Origin: Paenimyroides ummariense
GTDB taxonomy: Bacteria > Bacteroidota > Bacteroidia > Flavobacteriales > Flavobacteriaceae
NCBI RefSeq assembly: GCF_900115115.1
Contig: NZ_FOVI01000008.1
Coordinates: forward strand, 1 to 64,000
Direction: 5' to 3'
Length of the DNA stretch: 64,000 bases
Positions 24,750 to 33,522 of this stretch are shown one piece after another (the first letter of the stretch is position 1; every line of letters begins with the position of its first letter). The position numbers were made by a program, and so were the translations under genes. A model generated the notes under the pieces. It ran no database searches and was not told the DNA's origin. It saw only the letters and a program-made list of their open reading frames with translations.

Positions 24750-25922
24750 TTATTTCTGCCACTCTTTAGTTTCGTTAAAAATGTGGGTTAAAATATCTTC
24801 ATCTAAATCGGTAAAATCAATGTTACGGCGACTCATAACAATTTTAGCGGTTTCAAAGGCTTTTACCGGCAAATATGCCTGCGTTCCTTGTGCTCCACCC
24901 CATGTAAAATTCGGAATATAATTTCTTGGAAAACCTGCACCAAAAATATTTGCAGCCACACCAACAACCGTTCCTGTATTAAACATGGTGTTGATACCAC
25001 ATTTACTGTGATCGCCCATCATTAAACCGCAAAACTGCAAACCGGTATTTTCAAAACGTTCAGTTTCATAGTTCCATAATTTAACCGATTCGTAATTATT
25101 TTTAAGGTTAGAATTGTTACTGTCTGCACCAATATTACACCATTCGCCCAAAACGGCATTTCCTAAAAAGCCGTCGTGCCCTTTGTTTGAATACGCAAAA
25201 AGAACTGAGTTGTTAATTTCACCACCAACACGAGAATGCGGGCCAACCGTTGTTGCTCCGTAAATTTTTGTAGCCAATTTAACCTGCGCATGATCACACA
25301 ATGCAAACGGTCCGCGAATGACAGATCCTTCCATAATTTCGGCATCTTTCCCAATATAAATAGGTCCGGTTGTGGCGTTTAAGGTGCAAAAGTTTAAAAC
25401 AGCACCTTCTTCAATAAAAATATTCTCAGCTCCTAAAACATTTACGGTTGAAGGAATGGGGTGCGATTTACGGTCTTGTGTAAGCAATTCAAAATCTTCG
25501 CGAATTGCCTGATCGTTCTTTTGAAAAATATCCCACGTATGTTCAACCTGCAAACAATCTTCTTCGATTTCTAATAAATCATAATCATCAAAAACTACTT
25601 CTTCCTGTTCATCTGTGGTATAAAAAGCAATAATTTCATCGTTTTGAACAATTGCCTGATTGGGTTGTAAAAACTGAATCATTTCCACCAAAACTTCATT
25701 CGGACTAAATGATGCGTTAATCATTACGTTTTCTGCCATTTCAACCATCGGAAATTTATCAGACAAATATTCTTCGGTTACCGTAGTTGTTGTAGTTCCC
25801 AAATACTTTTCCCACTTTTCACGAATGGTTAAAATTCCAATGCGGATATCGGCAACAGGTCGGGTAAATGTAAACGGCAACAGGTTGTTACGCACAGATC
25901 CGTCGTATAATATGTAGTTCAT
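24750..25922 (-). CDS. GlmU-like sugar nucleotidyltransferase family protein
   Basis: The protein is of the Bacteroidota GlmU-related type. The N-terminal half (MNYILYDGSVRNNLLPFTFTRPVADIRIGIL) resembles a nucleotidyltransferase. The C-terminal half is a left-handed beta-helix with hexapeptide repeats (IFIEEGAVLNFCTL, IYIGKDAEIMEGSVIRGPF, CNIGADSNNSNLKNNYESVK). The length is 390 aa. It probably makes a UDP- or related sugar for the envelope. Substrate specificity cannot be read from the sequence. It lies upstream of a convergent terminator. Confidence 0.88.
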   Translation of the reverse strand: MNYILYDGSVRNNLLPFTFTRPVADIRIGILTIREKWEKYLGTTTTTVTEEYLSDKFPMVEMAENVMINASFSPNEVLVEMIQFLQPNQAIVQNDEIIAFYTTDEQEEVVFDDYDLLEIEEDCLQVEHTWDIFQKNDQAIREDFELLTQDRKSHPIPSTVNVLGAENIFIEEGAVLNFCTLNATTGPIYIGKDAEIMEGSVIRGPFALCDHAQVKLATKIYGATTVGPHSRVGGEINNSVLFAYSNKGHDGFLGNAVLGEWCNIGADSNNSNLKNNYESVKLWNYETERFENTGLQFCGLMMGDHSKCGINTMFNTGTVVGVAANIFGAGFPRNYIPNFTWGGAQGTQAYLPVKAFETAKIVMSRRNIDFTDLDEDILTHIFNETKEWQK

Positions 25923-25984
25923 TTTTATGCTTTTTTAAAGGCTTAAAGTTACAAAGTTTTTATTAAGTTAAGGTAAATATAAAC

Positions 25985-26012
25985 AAAAAGCCCTACTAAA
26001 AAGTAAGGCTTT
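25985..26012 (-). terminator. Terminator of rpmE
   Basis: An 11-bp stem with one mismatch (AAAGCCCTACT with AGTAAGGCTTT) and a 4-nt loop lies 23 nt past the rpmE stop. A residues on the left give a short T tail on the minus strand. Confidence 0.7.
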
Positions 26013-26034
26013 GATATTTTGATGAATCCAAAAA

Positions 26035-26286
26035 TTATTTTTTGAATTTAGCGTATTTGTTTTTGAATTTATCGATACGACCTGCTGTATCAATTAATTT
26101 AGATTTACCTGTGTAGAATGGGTGCGATGTACGCGAAATCTCCATTTTATAAACTGGGTACTCTACTCCATCAACTTCAATTGTTTCTTTTGTATCAACT
26201 GTTGATTTTGTGATGAATACGTCATCGTTAGACATATCTTTAAACGCTACTAATCTGTAATTTTCTGGGTGAAGACCTTGTTTCAT
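26035..26286 (-). CDS. rpmE2: 50S ribosomal protein L31, type B
   Basis: L31 of the type B form, without the zinc-binding cysteines: [19 protein letters not shown] and [26 protein letters not shown]. The length of 83 aa is normal. Its mRNA has a leader of about 110 nt between the promoter and the start. Confidence 0.97.
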   Translation of the reverse strand: MKQGLHPENYRLVAFKDMSNDDVFITKSTVDTKETIEVDGVEYPVYKMEISRTSHPFYTGKSKLIDTAGRIDKFKNKYAKFKK

Positions 26287-26397
26287 TGTAAATCTTGTTT
26301 TAAATTAATTGGCTGTTTCTTGTTCTGATGCTTTTATCTTTCAAAAAGGTATAAACAAAACAACAGCTTTTTATGTAATTGTTTATTTTTCAGAATG

Positions 26398-26428
26398 CAA
26401 ATTTAATAACATATTTTTAATCTGCAAA
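26398..26428 (-). promoter_or_regulatory. Promoter of rpmE
   Basis: On the minus strand TTTG (26428-26425) and TAAATTTG (26405-26398) are 19 nt apart, matching the flavobacterial consensus. Transcription would start about 110 nt before the ATG. The -33 element is part of another TATATTTG (26432-26425), so two start sites are possible. Confidence 0.6.
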
Positions 26429-26519
26429 TATAACTTTATACTTTTTTTATCATGAAACAGCAAAATTTTCTACCGCCTATTTTTGTATATTTGTAAGATT
26501 TTATAAAATTCATAAAACC

Positions 26520-27068
26520 ATGAATACTATCAGTAAAACAACAGGCTTAACATTCGGCTATATTTTAATGGCTTACTACGCGTTGGTTAACCTAATTGTT
26601 TTCTTTGCAGATTATACGTTGTTCGTAAAATCGTACCTAACCATTGTAAATATGGTTGTTGTTTTAATTTTAGGAATTTGCTGCGTTTGGATCACCAAAA
26701 GACGCTTAAATAACCTTATAACTTTTAAAGAAGGTTTTACTGCCTTTTTTATAATGATTGTTTTAGGATTTCTGGCAAACTACATTATACAGTATATATT
26801 GTTCAACTTTGTAAATCCTGAAGCAAAGATAGTTAACAATGAGCTAATGATTGAAATGACGCAGAAAATTGGTAAAGATTTAAATTTATCCGAAGCTGAA
26901 ATTAACGATAAAATCAACGTTGTTAATAATAATGCCGATGATAATTTTTCATTAAAAACATTATTTTTCAGTTACGCGCAAACCATTTTAGGTTCATCAA
27001 TTGCAGGTTTGTTAATTGCATTGACATTTAAAAACAAATCAGAACTTTCAACACCAAGAAACCAATAA
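26520..27068 (+). CDS. DUF4199 membrane protein
   Basis: The protein has four predicted transmembrane helices: residues about 12-30, 38-57, 71-95 and, after a hydrophilic section with many Asn and Asp (about 105-140), a last one near 150-170. The match to DUF4199 is clear in ITFKEGFTAFFIMIVLGFLANYI. Its TAA overlaps the ATG of the glycosyltransferase, a pairing common in Flavobacteria, so the two probably act together at the inner membrane. The role is unknown. Confidence 0.85.
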   Translation: MNTISKTTGLTFGYILMAYYALVNLIVFFADYTLFVKSYLTIVNMVVVLILGICCVWITKRRLNNLITFKEGFTAFFIMIVLGFLANYIIQYILFNFVNPEAKIVNNELMIEMTQKIGKDLNLSEAEINDKINVVNNNADDNFSLKTLFFSYAQTILGSSIAGLLIALTFKNKSELSTPRNQ

Positions 27069-28024
27069 TGAACCTTACGATTTTAATTCCTTTATTGAAC
27101 GAAGCCGAATCGCTGCCCGAATTGTACCGTTGGATTACAAAAGTAATGCAGCAGAATAACTATTCGTACGAAGTTGTTTTTATTGATGATGGAAGCACCG
27201 ATGAATCTTGGGATATCATCGATAATCTTTCTAAAAACGATGCCAATGTAAAAGGAATCCGTTTTCAGAAAAATTTCGGAAAATCGCAGGCATTACATGC
27301 CGGTTTTGCCATTGCCAATGGCGATGTTGTTATTACAATGGATGCCGATTTACAAGACAGTCCCGATGAAATTCCCGATTTATACAACATGATCGTCAAT
27401 CAAAAATTTGATTTGGTTTCGGGTTGGAAAAAGAAACGTTATGATTCCATCTTATCCAAAAACCTTCCGTCAAAACTATTTAATTGGGCAGCACGCAAAA
27501 CATCGGGCGTTCAACTAAACGATTTCAATTGCGGGTTAAAGGCTTACAGCAATAAAGTGGTAAAAAATATTGATGTTTATGGCGAAATGCACCGTTACAT
27601 TCCCGTGTTGGCAAAAAATGCAGGTTTCAATAAAATCGGTGAAAAAGTAGTACAGCATCAAGCTCGAAAATATGGCGTTTCAAAATTTGGAATGAGCCGG
27701 TTTGTAAACGGCTTTTTAGACTTAATTACCATTTGGTTTTTATCCAAATTCGGCAAAAGACCAATGCATTTATTTGGTGCATTAGGCGTTATCATGTTCA
27801 TTGTAGGTTTTTGCAGTGCGGCGTTTATCGGCGTTTACAAACTGTACAAACTATCTATGCACGAACCCGCAATTTTGGTAGCAAACAACCCGTGGTTTTA
27901 CATATCGCTTACCGCAATGATATTAGGTACACAGCTTTTTTTAGCAGGTTTCTTGGGCGAAATCATCCTTAGAACAAAAAACAACGAACCGCGTTATAAA
28001 ATTTCAGGAAAATTAAATATTTAA
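27068..28024 (+). CDS. Glycosyltransferase family 2 (polyprenyl-phosphate sugar transferase type)
   Basis: A DPM1/ArnC-type GT2: TILIPLLNEAESLPELYRWI, the DDGSTDESW nucleotide-binding motif, MDADLQDSPDEI, and a lipid-transferase-type GLKAYSNKVVKNIDVYGEMHRYIP. Two C-terminal helices (about residues 235-260 and 275-300) hold it in the inner membrane. It probably transfers a sugar from a nucleotide to undecaprenyl phosphate. It is translationally coupled to the DUF4199 gene. Confidence 0.92.
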   Translation: MNLTILIPLLNEAESLPELYRWITKVMQQNNYSYEVVFIDDGSTDESWDIIDNLSKNDANVKGIRFQKNFGKSQALHAGFAIANGDVVITMDADLQDSPDEIPDLYNMIVNQKFDLVSGWKKKRYDSILSKNLPSKLFNWAARKTSGVQLNDFNCGLKAYSNKVVKNIDVYGEMHRYIPVLAKNAGFNKIGEKVVQHQARKYGVSKFGMSRFVNGFLDLITIWFLSKFGKRPMHLFGALGVIMFIVGFCSAAFIGVYKLYKLSMHEPAILVANNPWFYISLTAMILGTQLFLAGFLGEIILRTKNNEPRYKISGKLNI

Positions 28025-28111
28025 GAAAAAAAACTGAAAAAATGATTATTAAAAGTCTTTAAACTTTCGTTATTTCGATTGATTTTTGGTAGTGAAAACG
28101 AAGAAAAATTG

Positions 28112-28144
28112 TGTCGAGAAGTTCTCGACAAGCTCGAACTGACG
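28112..28144. repeat. TGTCGAGAAGTTCTCGACA hairpin repeat
   Basis: A 9-bp perfect inverted repeat with one central G (28112-28130) is followed by AGCTCGAACTGACG. The element is related to the one at 19612-19637 and belongs to a repeat type common between genes in Flavobacteria. It lies 45 nt before the phosphohexomutase gene. Confidence 0.65.
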
Positions 28145-28188
28145 AATAAACGAATCAACAGTTAAACGAATAGACAAATAAAAATACA

Positions 28189-29919
28189 ATGGAAATCCCA
28201 AAAAACATATTAGAACACAGCAATAAATGGATTCAAGATCCTTTTGATGTTGAAACACAAAACCTGGTAAAAGAATTGCTGACTTCTTCTCCGAAAGAAT
28301 TAGAAGACGCTTTTTACCGCAATTTAGAATTCGGAACCGGCGGAATGCGCGGAATTATGGGCGTTGGTACCAACCGAATCAACAAATACACATTAGGTAA
28401 AAACACACAAGGATTATCTCAATATTTAAAACAGAGTTTTCCAAACGAACAAATTAAGGTAGCCATTGCTTATGATTGCCGCCACAACAGTAAATCGCTG
28501 GCAAAAGTGGTTGCCGATGTTTTTTCTGCAAACGGAATCAAGGTTTTTTTGTTTGAAGATTTACGTCCAACACCGGAATTATCTTTTGCAGTTCGATATT
28601 TAAATTGTCATGCGGGAATTGTATTAACGGCATCGCACAATCCACCAGAATATAATGGTTACAAAGTGTATTGGCAGGATGGCGGTCAGTTGGTCCCACC
28701 GCAAGATAAAGAAATTATTCAGGTAATTGACAGTTTGGATTATTCGGATATTTTGTTCGATTCAAATCCGGAATTAATCGAATATATCGGTGCAGAAATA
28801 GATGAAGCCTTTGCACAATCATCAATAGAAAATGCTACGTTCAATCTTCCTGAAGGTGCGCGCGAAAACTTAAAAATCGTTTACACGTCGTTACACGGAA
28901 CATCGATTAAAGCTATTCCGAATGTTTTAGAAAAAGCGGGTTACACCAATGTAAATATTGTGGCGGAACAGGCAGAGCCAAACGGAGATTTCCCTACGGT
29001 GAAATCGCCTAATCCGGAAGAACCTGAAGCGTTGAAAATGGCAATTGATCTGGCAAACGAAACAAATGCCGATATTGTTATTGGAACTGATCCAGATTCT
29101 GACCGATTGGGAATTGCGGTTCGCGATAACGAAGGAAAAATGATTTTATTGAACGGAAATCAGGCAATGGTTGTTATGACTGCCTTTTTGTTGGAACAAT
29201 GGAAACGCGACGGAAAATTTGAAGGTAAAAAACATTTTATAGGATCAACCATTGTATCAACTCCAATGATTTTGGCACTTGCCGAAGCTTATGAAGTGGA
29301 TTGTAAAGTTGGTTTAACCGGTTTTAAATGGATCGCAAAATTTATTAAAGATTTCCCTGAACAGAAATTTATTGGAGGCGGCGAAGAAAGTTTCGGCTAT
29401 ATGGTAGGCGATGCCGTTCGCGATAAAGATGCCGTTGCATCAACCTTATTAATTTGTGAAATTGCCGCTATTGCAAAAGCATCGGGTTCATCGGTTTACA
29501 AAGAACTGCAAAACTTGTATGCCGATTTTGGTTATTACAAAGAACATTTAATTTCGTTGACCAAAAAAGGAAAAGACGGAGCCGAAGAAATTGCTACCAT
29601 GATGACCGAATTACGCAACAATCCGCTTAAAGAAATTGCTGGTGAGCGTGTTGTTTTTGTAGAAGATTATCAAAGTTCGATAGCTACAAATTTGTTTTCG
29701 AACGAAACAGAGCCTTTGTTCTTACCAAAATCTAACGTGTTGATTTATTATTTAGAAGACGGATCTAAAATTTGTGCGCGCCCAAGTGGAACCGAGCCTA
29801 AAATCAAGTTTTATTTCAGTACCAACACACCTATTGAAAACGTTGAAGAAATAAAAGATGCCGATGAATATCTAACCGATAAAATTCAAAGCATTATTAA
29901 CGATATGAATTTAAATTAA
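28189..29919 (+). CDS. Phospho-sugar mutase (phosphoglucomutase/phosphomannomutase family)
   Basis: The alpha-D-phosphohexomutase fold is complete: GTGGMRGIMGVGTNRINKY near the N-terminus, the phosphoserine loop VLTASHNPPEYNGYK, metal-binding GTDPDSDRLG, the sugar loop GGGEESFGYM, and phosphate-binding RPSGTEPKIKFYF. At 576 aa it is of the PgcA/ManB-like size and would convert glucose or mannose 1-phosphate and 6-phosphate. The exact substrate is not readable. The ABC exporter gene follows with a one-base overlap. Confidence 0.93.
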   Translation: MEIPKNILEHSNKWIQDPFDVETQNLVKELLTSSPKELEDAFYRNLEFGTGGMRGIMGVGTNRINKYTLGKNTQGLSQYLKQSFPNEQIKVAIAYDCRHNSKSLAKVVADVFSANGIKVFLFEDLRPTPELSFAVRYLNCHAGIVLTASHNPPEYNGYKVYWQDGGQLVPPQDKEIIQVIDSLDYSDILFDSNPELIEYIGAEIDEAFAQSSIENATFNLPEGARENLKIVYTSLHGTSIKAIPNVLEKAGYTNVNIVAEQAEPNGDFPTVKSPNPEEPEALKMAIDLANETNADIVIGTDPDSDRLGIAVRDNEGKMILLNGNQAMVVMTAFLLEQWKRDGKFEGKKHFIGSTIVSTPMILALAEAYEVDCKVGLTGFKWIAKFIKDFPEQKFIGGGEESFGYMVGDAVRDKDAVASTLLICEIAAIAKASGSSVYKELQNLYADFGYYKEHLISLTKKGKDGAEEIATMMTELRNNPLKEIAGERVVFVEDYQSSIATNLFSNETEPLFLPKSNVLIYYLEDGSKICARPSGTEPKIKFYFSTNTPIENVEEIKDADEYLTDKIQSIINDMNLN

Positions 29920-31757
29920 TGGACGATAATTTAAAAAAGATTTTTCCATTTGCTAAAAATTACAAATTCAATGTTGTTGCAAATATTGGGTTTAACGTTC
30001 TATATGCGCTGTTTGGAACTTTAGGAATGGTTTTTATCATGCCGGTTCTTTCGGTACTTTTTGATGAGAAGAAAAAAGAAGTAATTACCTTACCCAAATA
30101 CGAAGGATTTTTTGATGCTTTAGGAAACTGGAAAACCTACATTTCGTACTATGTAGATCAATATTCTACCGAATATGGCGTGCAATATGGCTTAATGCTA
30201 ACCGTGGGATTGGTTTTGGTTACCTTTTTACTTAAAAATTTATCGAATTATTTCGCTCTTCAAAATTTAACCAAGCTTAAAAACGGAGTTTTGCGAGATT
30301 TACGCGAAAAAATGTTCACTAAAATTATTTCGTTACCCGTGTCTTATTATTCCGAGAAGCGTAAAGGAGATGTAATGGCGCGTATGTTGGGCGATGTTAA
30401 TGAAGTTCAAAATTCGTTTTTTATGATTTTAGAATTAATCGTAAAAGAACCTTTGACTATCATTTTCTCATTAATTGCAATGATTTCCTTAAGCTGGAAA
30501 CTAACTATTTTCGTTTTTATATTTATTCCAGTATCCGCATTAATTATTTCGGTAATTGGTAAAAGTTTAAAAGGAAAATCAACCAGAGCACAACAAGAAA
30601 ACGGTTATTTAATATCGATTACCGAAGAAACACTTTCCGGCTTAAAAGTGGTAAAAGGGTATAATGCAGAAAACTATTTTTCAAAAATTTTTGACGATTC
30701 TATTAATCGTTTATACAACCTAACAAATGCCATCGCCAAAAAAAATAATTTAGCTTCACCAATGAGTGAGTTTATGGGAATTGTGGTTATTGGTGTTTTG
30801 CTAATTTATGGCGGAAATTTGGTTTTGGTAGAAGGATCTTTAAAAGGATCTGATTTTATCGCTTACATTGGCTTGGCTTACAATATTTTAACTCCGGCAA
30901 AAGCTATTTCAAAAGCAAGTTATCAGGTTAAAAACGGTATGGCAGCTGCAGAACGTGTTTTTGAAATATTGGATACGCCAAATGTTATCAGAGATACAGA
31001 TCAATCGGTTGAATTAAAAAATTTTAATGATAAAATCGCTATAAAAAATGTTACCTTTTCTTACAACGGCGAATATAATGTTTTGAAGAATTTCAATTTG
31101 GAAATTCCTAAAGGGAAAACCGTTGCATTAGTTGGTCAGTCGGGTTCTGGTAAAAGTACTATTGCCAATTTGTTGATGCGTTTTTATGATGTGGAACAAG
31201 GTGAATTGTTAATCGACGGTACAAATATTAAAGATATTAAACTGGTTTCATTGCGCGATCAGTTAGGTTTGGTAACGCAAGACAGTATCATGTTTAATGG
31301 CAGTATTGCAGATAATGTTAGAATTGGAAAATTGAACGCTACTGATGATGAAGTAATTGATGCCCTAAAAATTGCCAATGCGTTTGAATTTGTTCAAAAT
31401 CTTCCTCAAGGAATCAATACAAATATTGGTGATGCAGGTGGAAAACTTTCGGGCGGACAAAAACAGCGTATTTCTATTGCACGTGCGGTGTTGAAAAATC
31501 CTCCGATTATGGTTTTAGATGAAGCAACATCGGCATTAGATACTGAAAGCGAACGTTTGGTACAAGATGCGTTGGAAAAAATGATGGCAAACCGCACATC
31601 GGTTGTTATTGCACACCGTTTATCAACCATTCAAAAAGCCGATTTAATTGTGGTGATGAACCGTGGCGAAATTGCCGAACAAGGTACACACGACGAATTA
31701 TTAGCTAAAAACGGCACGTATGCAAAATTAGTTTCATTACAATCATTTGAAAGTTAA
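29919..31757 (+). CDS. ABC exporter, fused membrane and ATPase domains (MsbA-like)
   Basis: Six transmembrane helices (residues 15-330) precede the nucleotide-binding domain: Walker A VGQSGSGKST near residue 405, signature LSGGQKQR near 510, Walker B IMVLDEATSALD near 530, and the switch His in VIAHRLSTI. The length of 612 aa and the order are those of MsbA-type lipid A or drug half-transporters; the substrate is unknown. It overlaps the mutase stop by one base (TAATGG). A perfect palindromic terminator follows. Confidence 0.92.
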   Translation: MDDNLKKIFPFAKNYKFNVVANIGFNVLYALFGTLGMVFIMPVLSVLFDEKKKEVITLPKYEGFFDALGNWKTYISYYVDQYSTEYGVQYGLMLTVGLVLVTFLLKNLSNYFALQNLTKLKNGVLRDLREKMFTKIISLPVSYYSEKRKGDVMARMLGDVNEVQNSFFMILELIVKEPLTIIFSLIAMISLSWKLTIFVFIFIPVSALIISVIGKSLKGKSTRAQQENGYLISITEETLSGLKVVKGYNAENYFSKIFDDSINRLYNLTNAIAKKNNLASPMSEFMGIVVIGVLLIYGGNLVLVEGSLKGSDFIAYIGLAYNILTPAKAISKASYQVKNGMAAAERVFEILDTPNVIRDTDQSVELKNFNDKIAIKNVTFSYNGEYNVLKNFNLEIPKGKTVALVGQSGSGKSTIANLLMRFYDVEQGELLIDGTNIKDIKLVSLRDQLGLVTQDSIMFNGSIADNVRIGKLNATDDEVIDALKIANAFEFVQNLPQGINTNIGDAGGKLSGGQKQRISIARAVLKNPPIMVLDEATSALDTESERLVQDALEKMMANRTSVVIAHRLSTIQKADLIVVMNRGEIAEQGTHDELLAKNGTYAKLVSLQSFES

Positions 31758-31777
31758 TTAGTTACAAAATAGTATTC

Positions 31778-31803
31778 AAAAATCACTCAATTGAGTGATT
31801 TTT
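31778..31803 (+). terminator. Terminator of the mutase-ABC exporter operon
   Basis: The palindrome AAAAATCACTCAA with TTGAGTGATTTTT lies about 20 nt past the stop. It is followed by further T residues (to 31806). Confidence 0.8.
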
Positions 31804-31819
31804 TTTATCTATAAAATTA

Positions 31820-31847
31820 TTGTTTTTCGATAATTTATATATCTTTG
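31820..31847 (+). promoter_or_regulatory. Promoter of the DUF2975 operon
   Basis: TTG (31820-31822) and TATCTTTG (31840-31847) are 17 nt apart, in the range for the flavobacterial consensus. The first gene starts 45 nt downstream. Confidence 0.6.
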
Positions 31848-31892
31848 TCAATAAATAAATACTTTTTATCATTAATCTAAAAATTGAAAGAT

Positions 31893-32447
31893 ATGGAAAT
31901 TAGAATTACTACAAGTCATATTTTAAAAGTATTGCTTTTGCTAACGTGGATCATTTTTATTGGTTTGTGTGTAGAAGCCGGAGCAATCATCGTTAATACT
32001 TTTATCACGCTGTTTATTAATCCCGATGCTGTAAAGAATTTTTGGGAAGGTCCAGATATATTGGTCATTTACCAGCTCAACACCAATCATTTTGTTGTGT
32101 TGGCAATTGTAATGATAATCATAGCCGTGCTAAAAGCAGTTATGTTTTATATTATTCTTAAACTGTTATCAGAGAAAAAACTAGATTTCACAAAACCATT
32201 CAATACGCATTTAAAAGATTTTATCTTGAAACTATCGTACTTGTCATTCGGGATTGGTTTGTTTACACATTGCGGATCCGAATTCTGCTTATGGTTAACA
32301 AGCGAAGGTGCCAAAATAGCAAGTTTGGAATCTTTAAATTTAACAGGATCCGATGTATGGTTCTTCATGGCGATTATTCTTTTGGTAATTACCCAGATTA
32401 TTAAAAAAGGTATTGAAATTCAATCAGAAAACGATTTAACTATATAA
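31893..32447 (+). CDS. DUF2975 membrane protein, copy 1
   Basis: The start at 31893 (MEIRITTSHILK) is preferred to a TTG three codons upstream. Four helices (about residues 10-35, 65-90, 105-125, 150-170) fit DUF2975, a small family whose Bacillus relatives are paired with tiny HTH regulators. It ends in ENDLTI, a tail shared with the next two copies. The function is unknown. It starts a run of three relatives, a serine hydrolase and an HTH gene. Confidence 0.85.
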   Translation: MEIRITTSHILKVLLLLTWIIFIGLCVEAGAIIVNTFITLFINPDAVKNFWEGPDILVIYQLNTNHFVVLAIVMIIIAVLKAVMFYIILKLLSEKKLDFTKPFNTHLKDFILKLSYLSFGIGLFTHCGSEFCLWLTSEGAKIASLESLNLTGSDVWFFMAIILLVITQIIKKGIEIQSENDLTI

Positions 32448-32450
32448 CTT

Positions 32451-33008
32451 ATGAGAACATTAAAAATATTTGGCTGGCTATCACATTTTCTTTGGGCAAG
32501 TATGCTTATTTTATGTATATTTTTTGGCATGCTTGTGTATTCAGAATTTATAAATGAAGATCAAACCACATGGTTTATAAGCTTTTTTGGAAGGGAAGTC
32601 CCAATTGAAGATAATAAGGGCTACGTAAAAGTATTTATGATTATCTGCTACATTATATACTTACTTTATTTCTACGCTGTAACTCTATTTAATTTATGTG
32701 TGAGAAAATTTGAAAGTCGTATATTTTTTGATTTAAAGATTATTAAACGATTCCGAAGAATAGGTTTGATATTTATTACAAATTATATTATTGTATTTCT
32801 ATTAGGAAAGTTTTTTGTAATCCATTCTGAAAAAAATTTTCATGAATCTACAAATTTTTCTAAAGTAATTTTAAACGAATTGGAAGCGCCTCTAGGCGGA
32901 CTAATCATTGGCTTTTTCTTTTTGGTATTAAGTCAGGTTTTTAAAGAAGCCAAAAAACAAAAAGAGGAAAACATCGAACTAAAACAAGAAAACGAATTAA
33001 CTATATAA
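32451..33008 (+). CDS. DUF2975 membrane protein, copy 2
   Basis: Four helices, a basic loop after helix 2 (RKFESRIFFDLKIIKRFRRI) and the C-terminal QENELTI show the same family as the neighbours. It is 185 aa and lies 3 nt after copy 1. Sequence identity to copies 1 and 3 is low outside the tail, so the triplication is old. Base composition is AT-rich. Confidence 0.83.
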   Translation: MRTLKIFGWLSHFLWASMLILCIFFGMLVYSEFINEDQTTWFISFFGREVPIEDNKGYVKVFMIICYIIYLLYFYAVTLFNLCVRKFESRIFFDLKIIKRFRRIGLIFITNYIIVFLLGKFFVIHSEKNFHESTNFSKVILNELEAPLGGLIIGFFFLVLSQVFKEAKKQKEENIELKQENELTI

Positions 33009-33011
33009 CTT

Positions 33012-33518
33012 ATGAAACTATTAAAAAGCCTTATTTCATTTACCTACAACTTTTTTATCGTTTTAACGGTATTAATGTTTATAGTTTTAGCAATGATTTG
33101 GACAAATACGCCTGAAAAATTAATTGCTTTATTTAACGAAGATTTTGATACTACCTATGTGTTTACTATTTCTTTTGTTGTTGAATTATTTAGTTACGTT
33201 TTGTTTTTTATCATTTTACAGCGAATGAAAATTGTGGTATCTAATTTTTATAACAAAAATTACTTTAATCTCGAAAATTCAAAATACATTAAACAAATAG
33301 GCTGGGTAATCATTATTACATTTTTAATTGATGATATTTTGCTGCCATACATAATACCATATATAGAAGGAATATCAGGAAAAGAAATATTTGTAAATTT
33401 TGTTGAAATCTTATATTTAGCTAGTAGTAAACTTTTTATTGGCTTATTTTTATTAGGAATCGGCAAGGCATTCGAATTAGGTTTAAAACAACAACAAGAA
33501 AACGAACTAACTATATAA
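33012..33518 (+). CDS. DUF2975 membrane protein, copy 3
   Basis: The shortest of the three (168 aa), with four helices, the loop NFYNKNYFNLENSKYIKQIG before helix 3, and the shared tail QENELTI. The 3'-end DNA and the spacer to the next start (gaaaacgaactaactatata) are nearly the same as at the two earlier junctions. It lies 3 nt after copy 2. Confidence 0.83.
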   Translation: MKLLKSLISFTYNFFIVLTVLMFIVLAMIWTNTPEKLIALFNEDFDTTYVFTISFVVELFSYVLFFIILQRMKIVVSNFYNKNYFNLENSKYIKQIGWVIIITFLIDDILLPYIIPYIEGISGKEIFVNFVEILYLASSKLFIGLFLLGIGKAFELGLKQQQENELTI

Positions 33519-33522
33519 TATC

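Noticed and set aside
26287..26397. Ribosomal-protein leader (L31 autoregulation) before rpmE
   Set aside because: The leader is about 110 nt, but only a weak 6-bp long-range pairing (AGCTGTT with AACAGC) could be found, so no known leader motif can be claimed.
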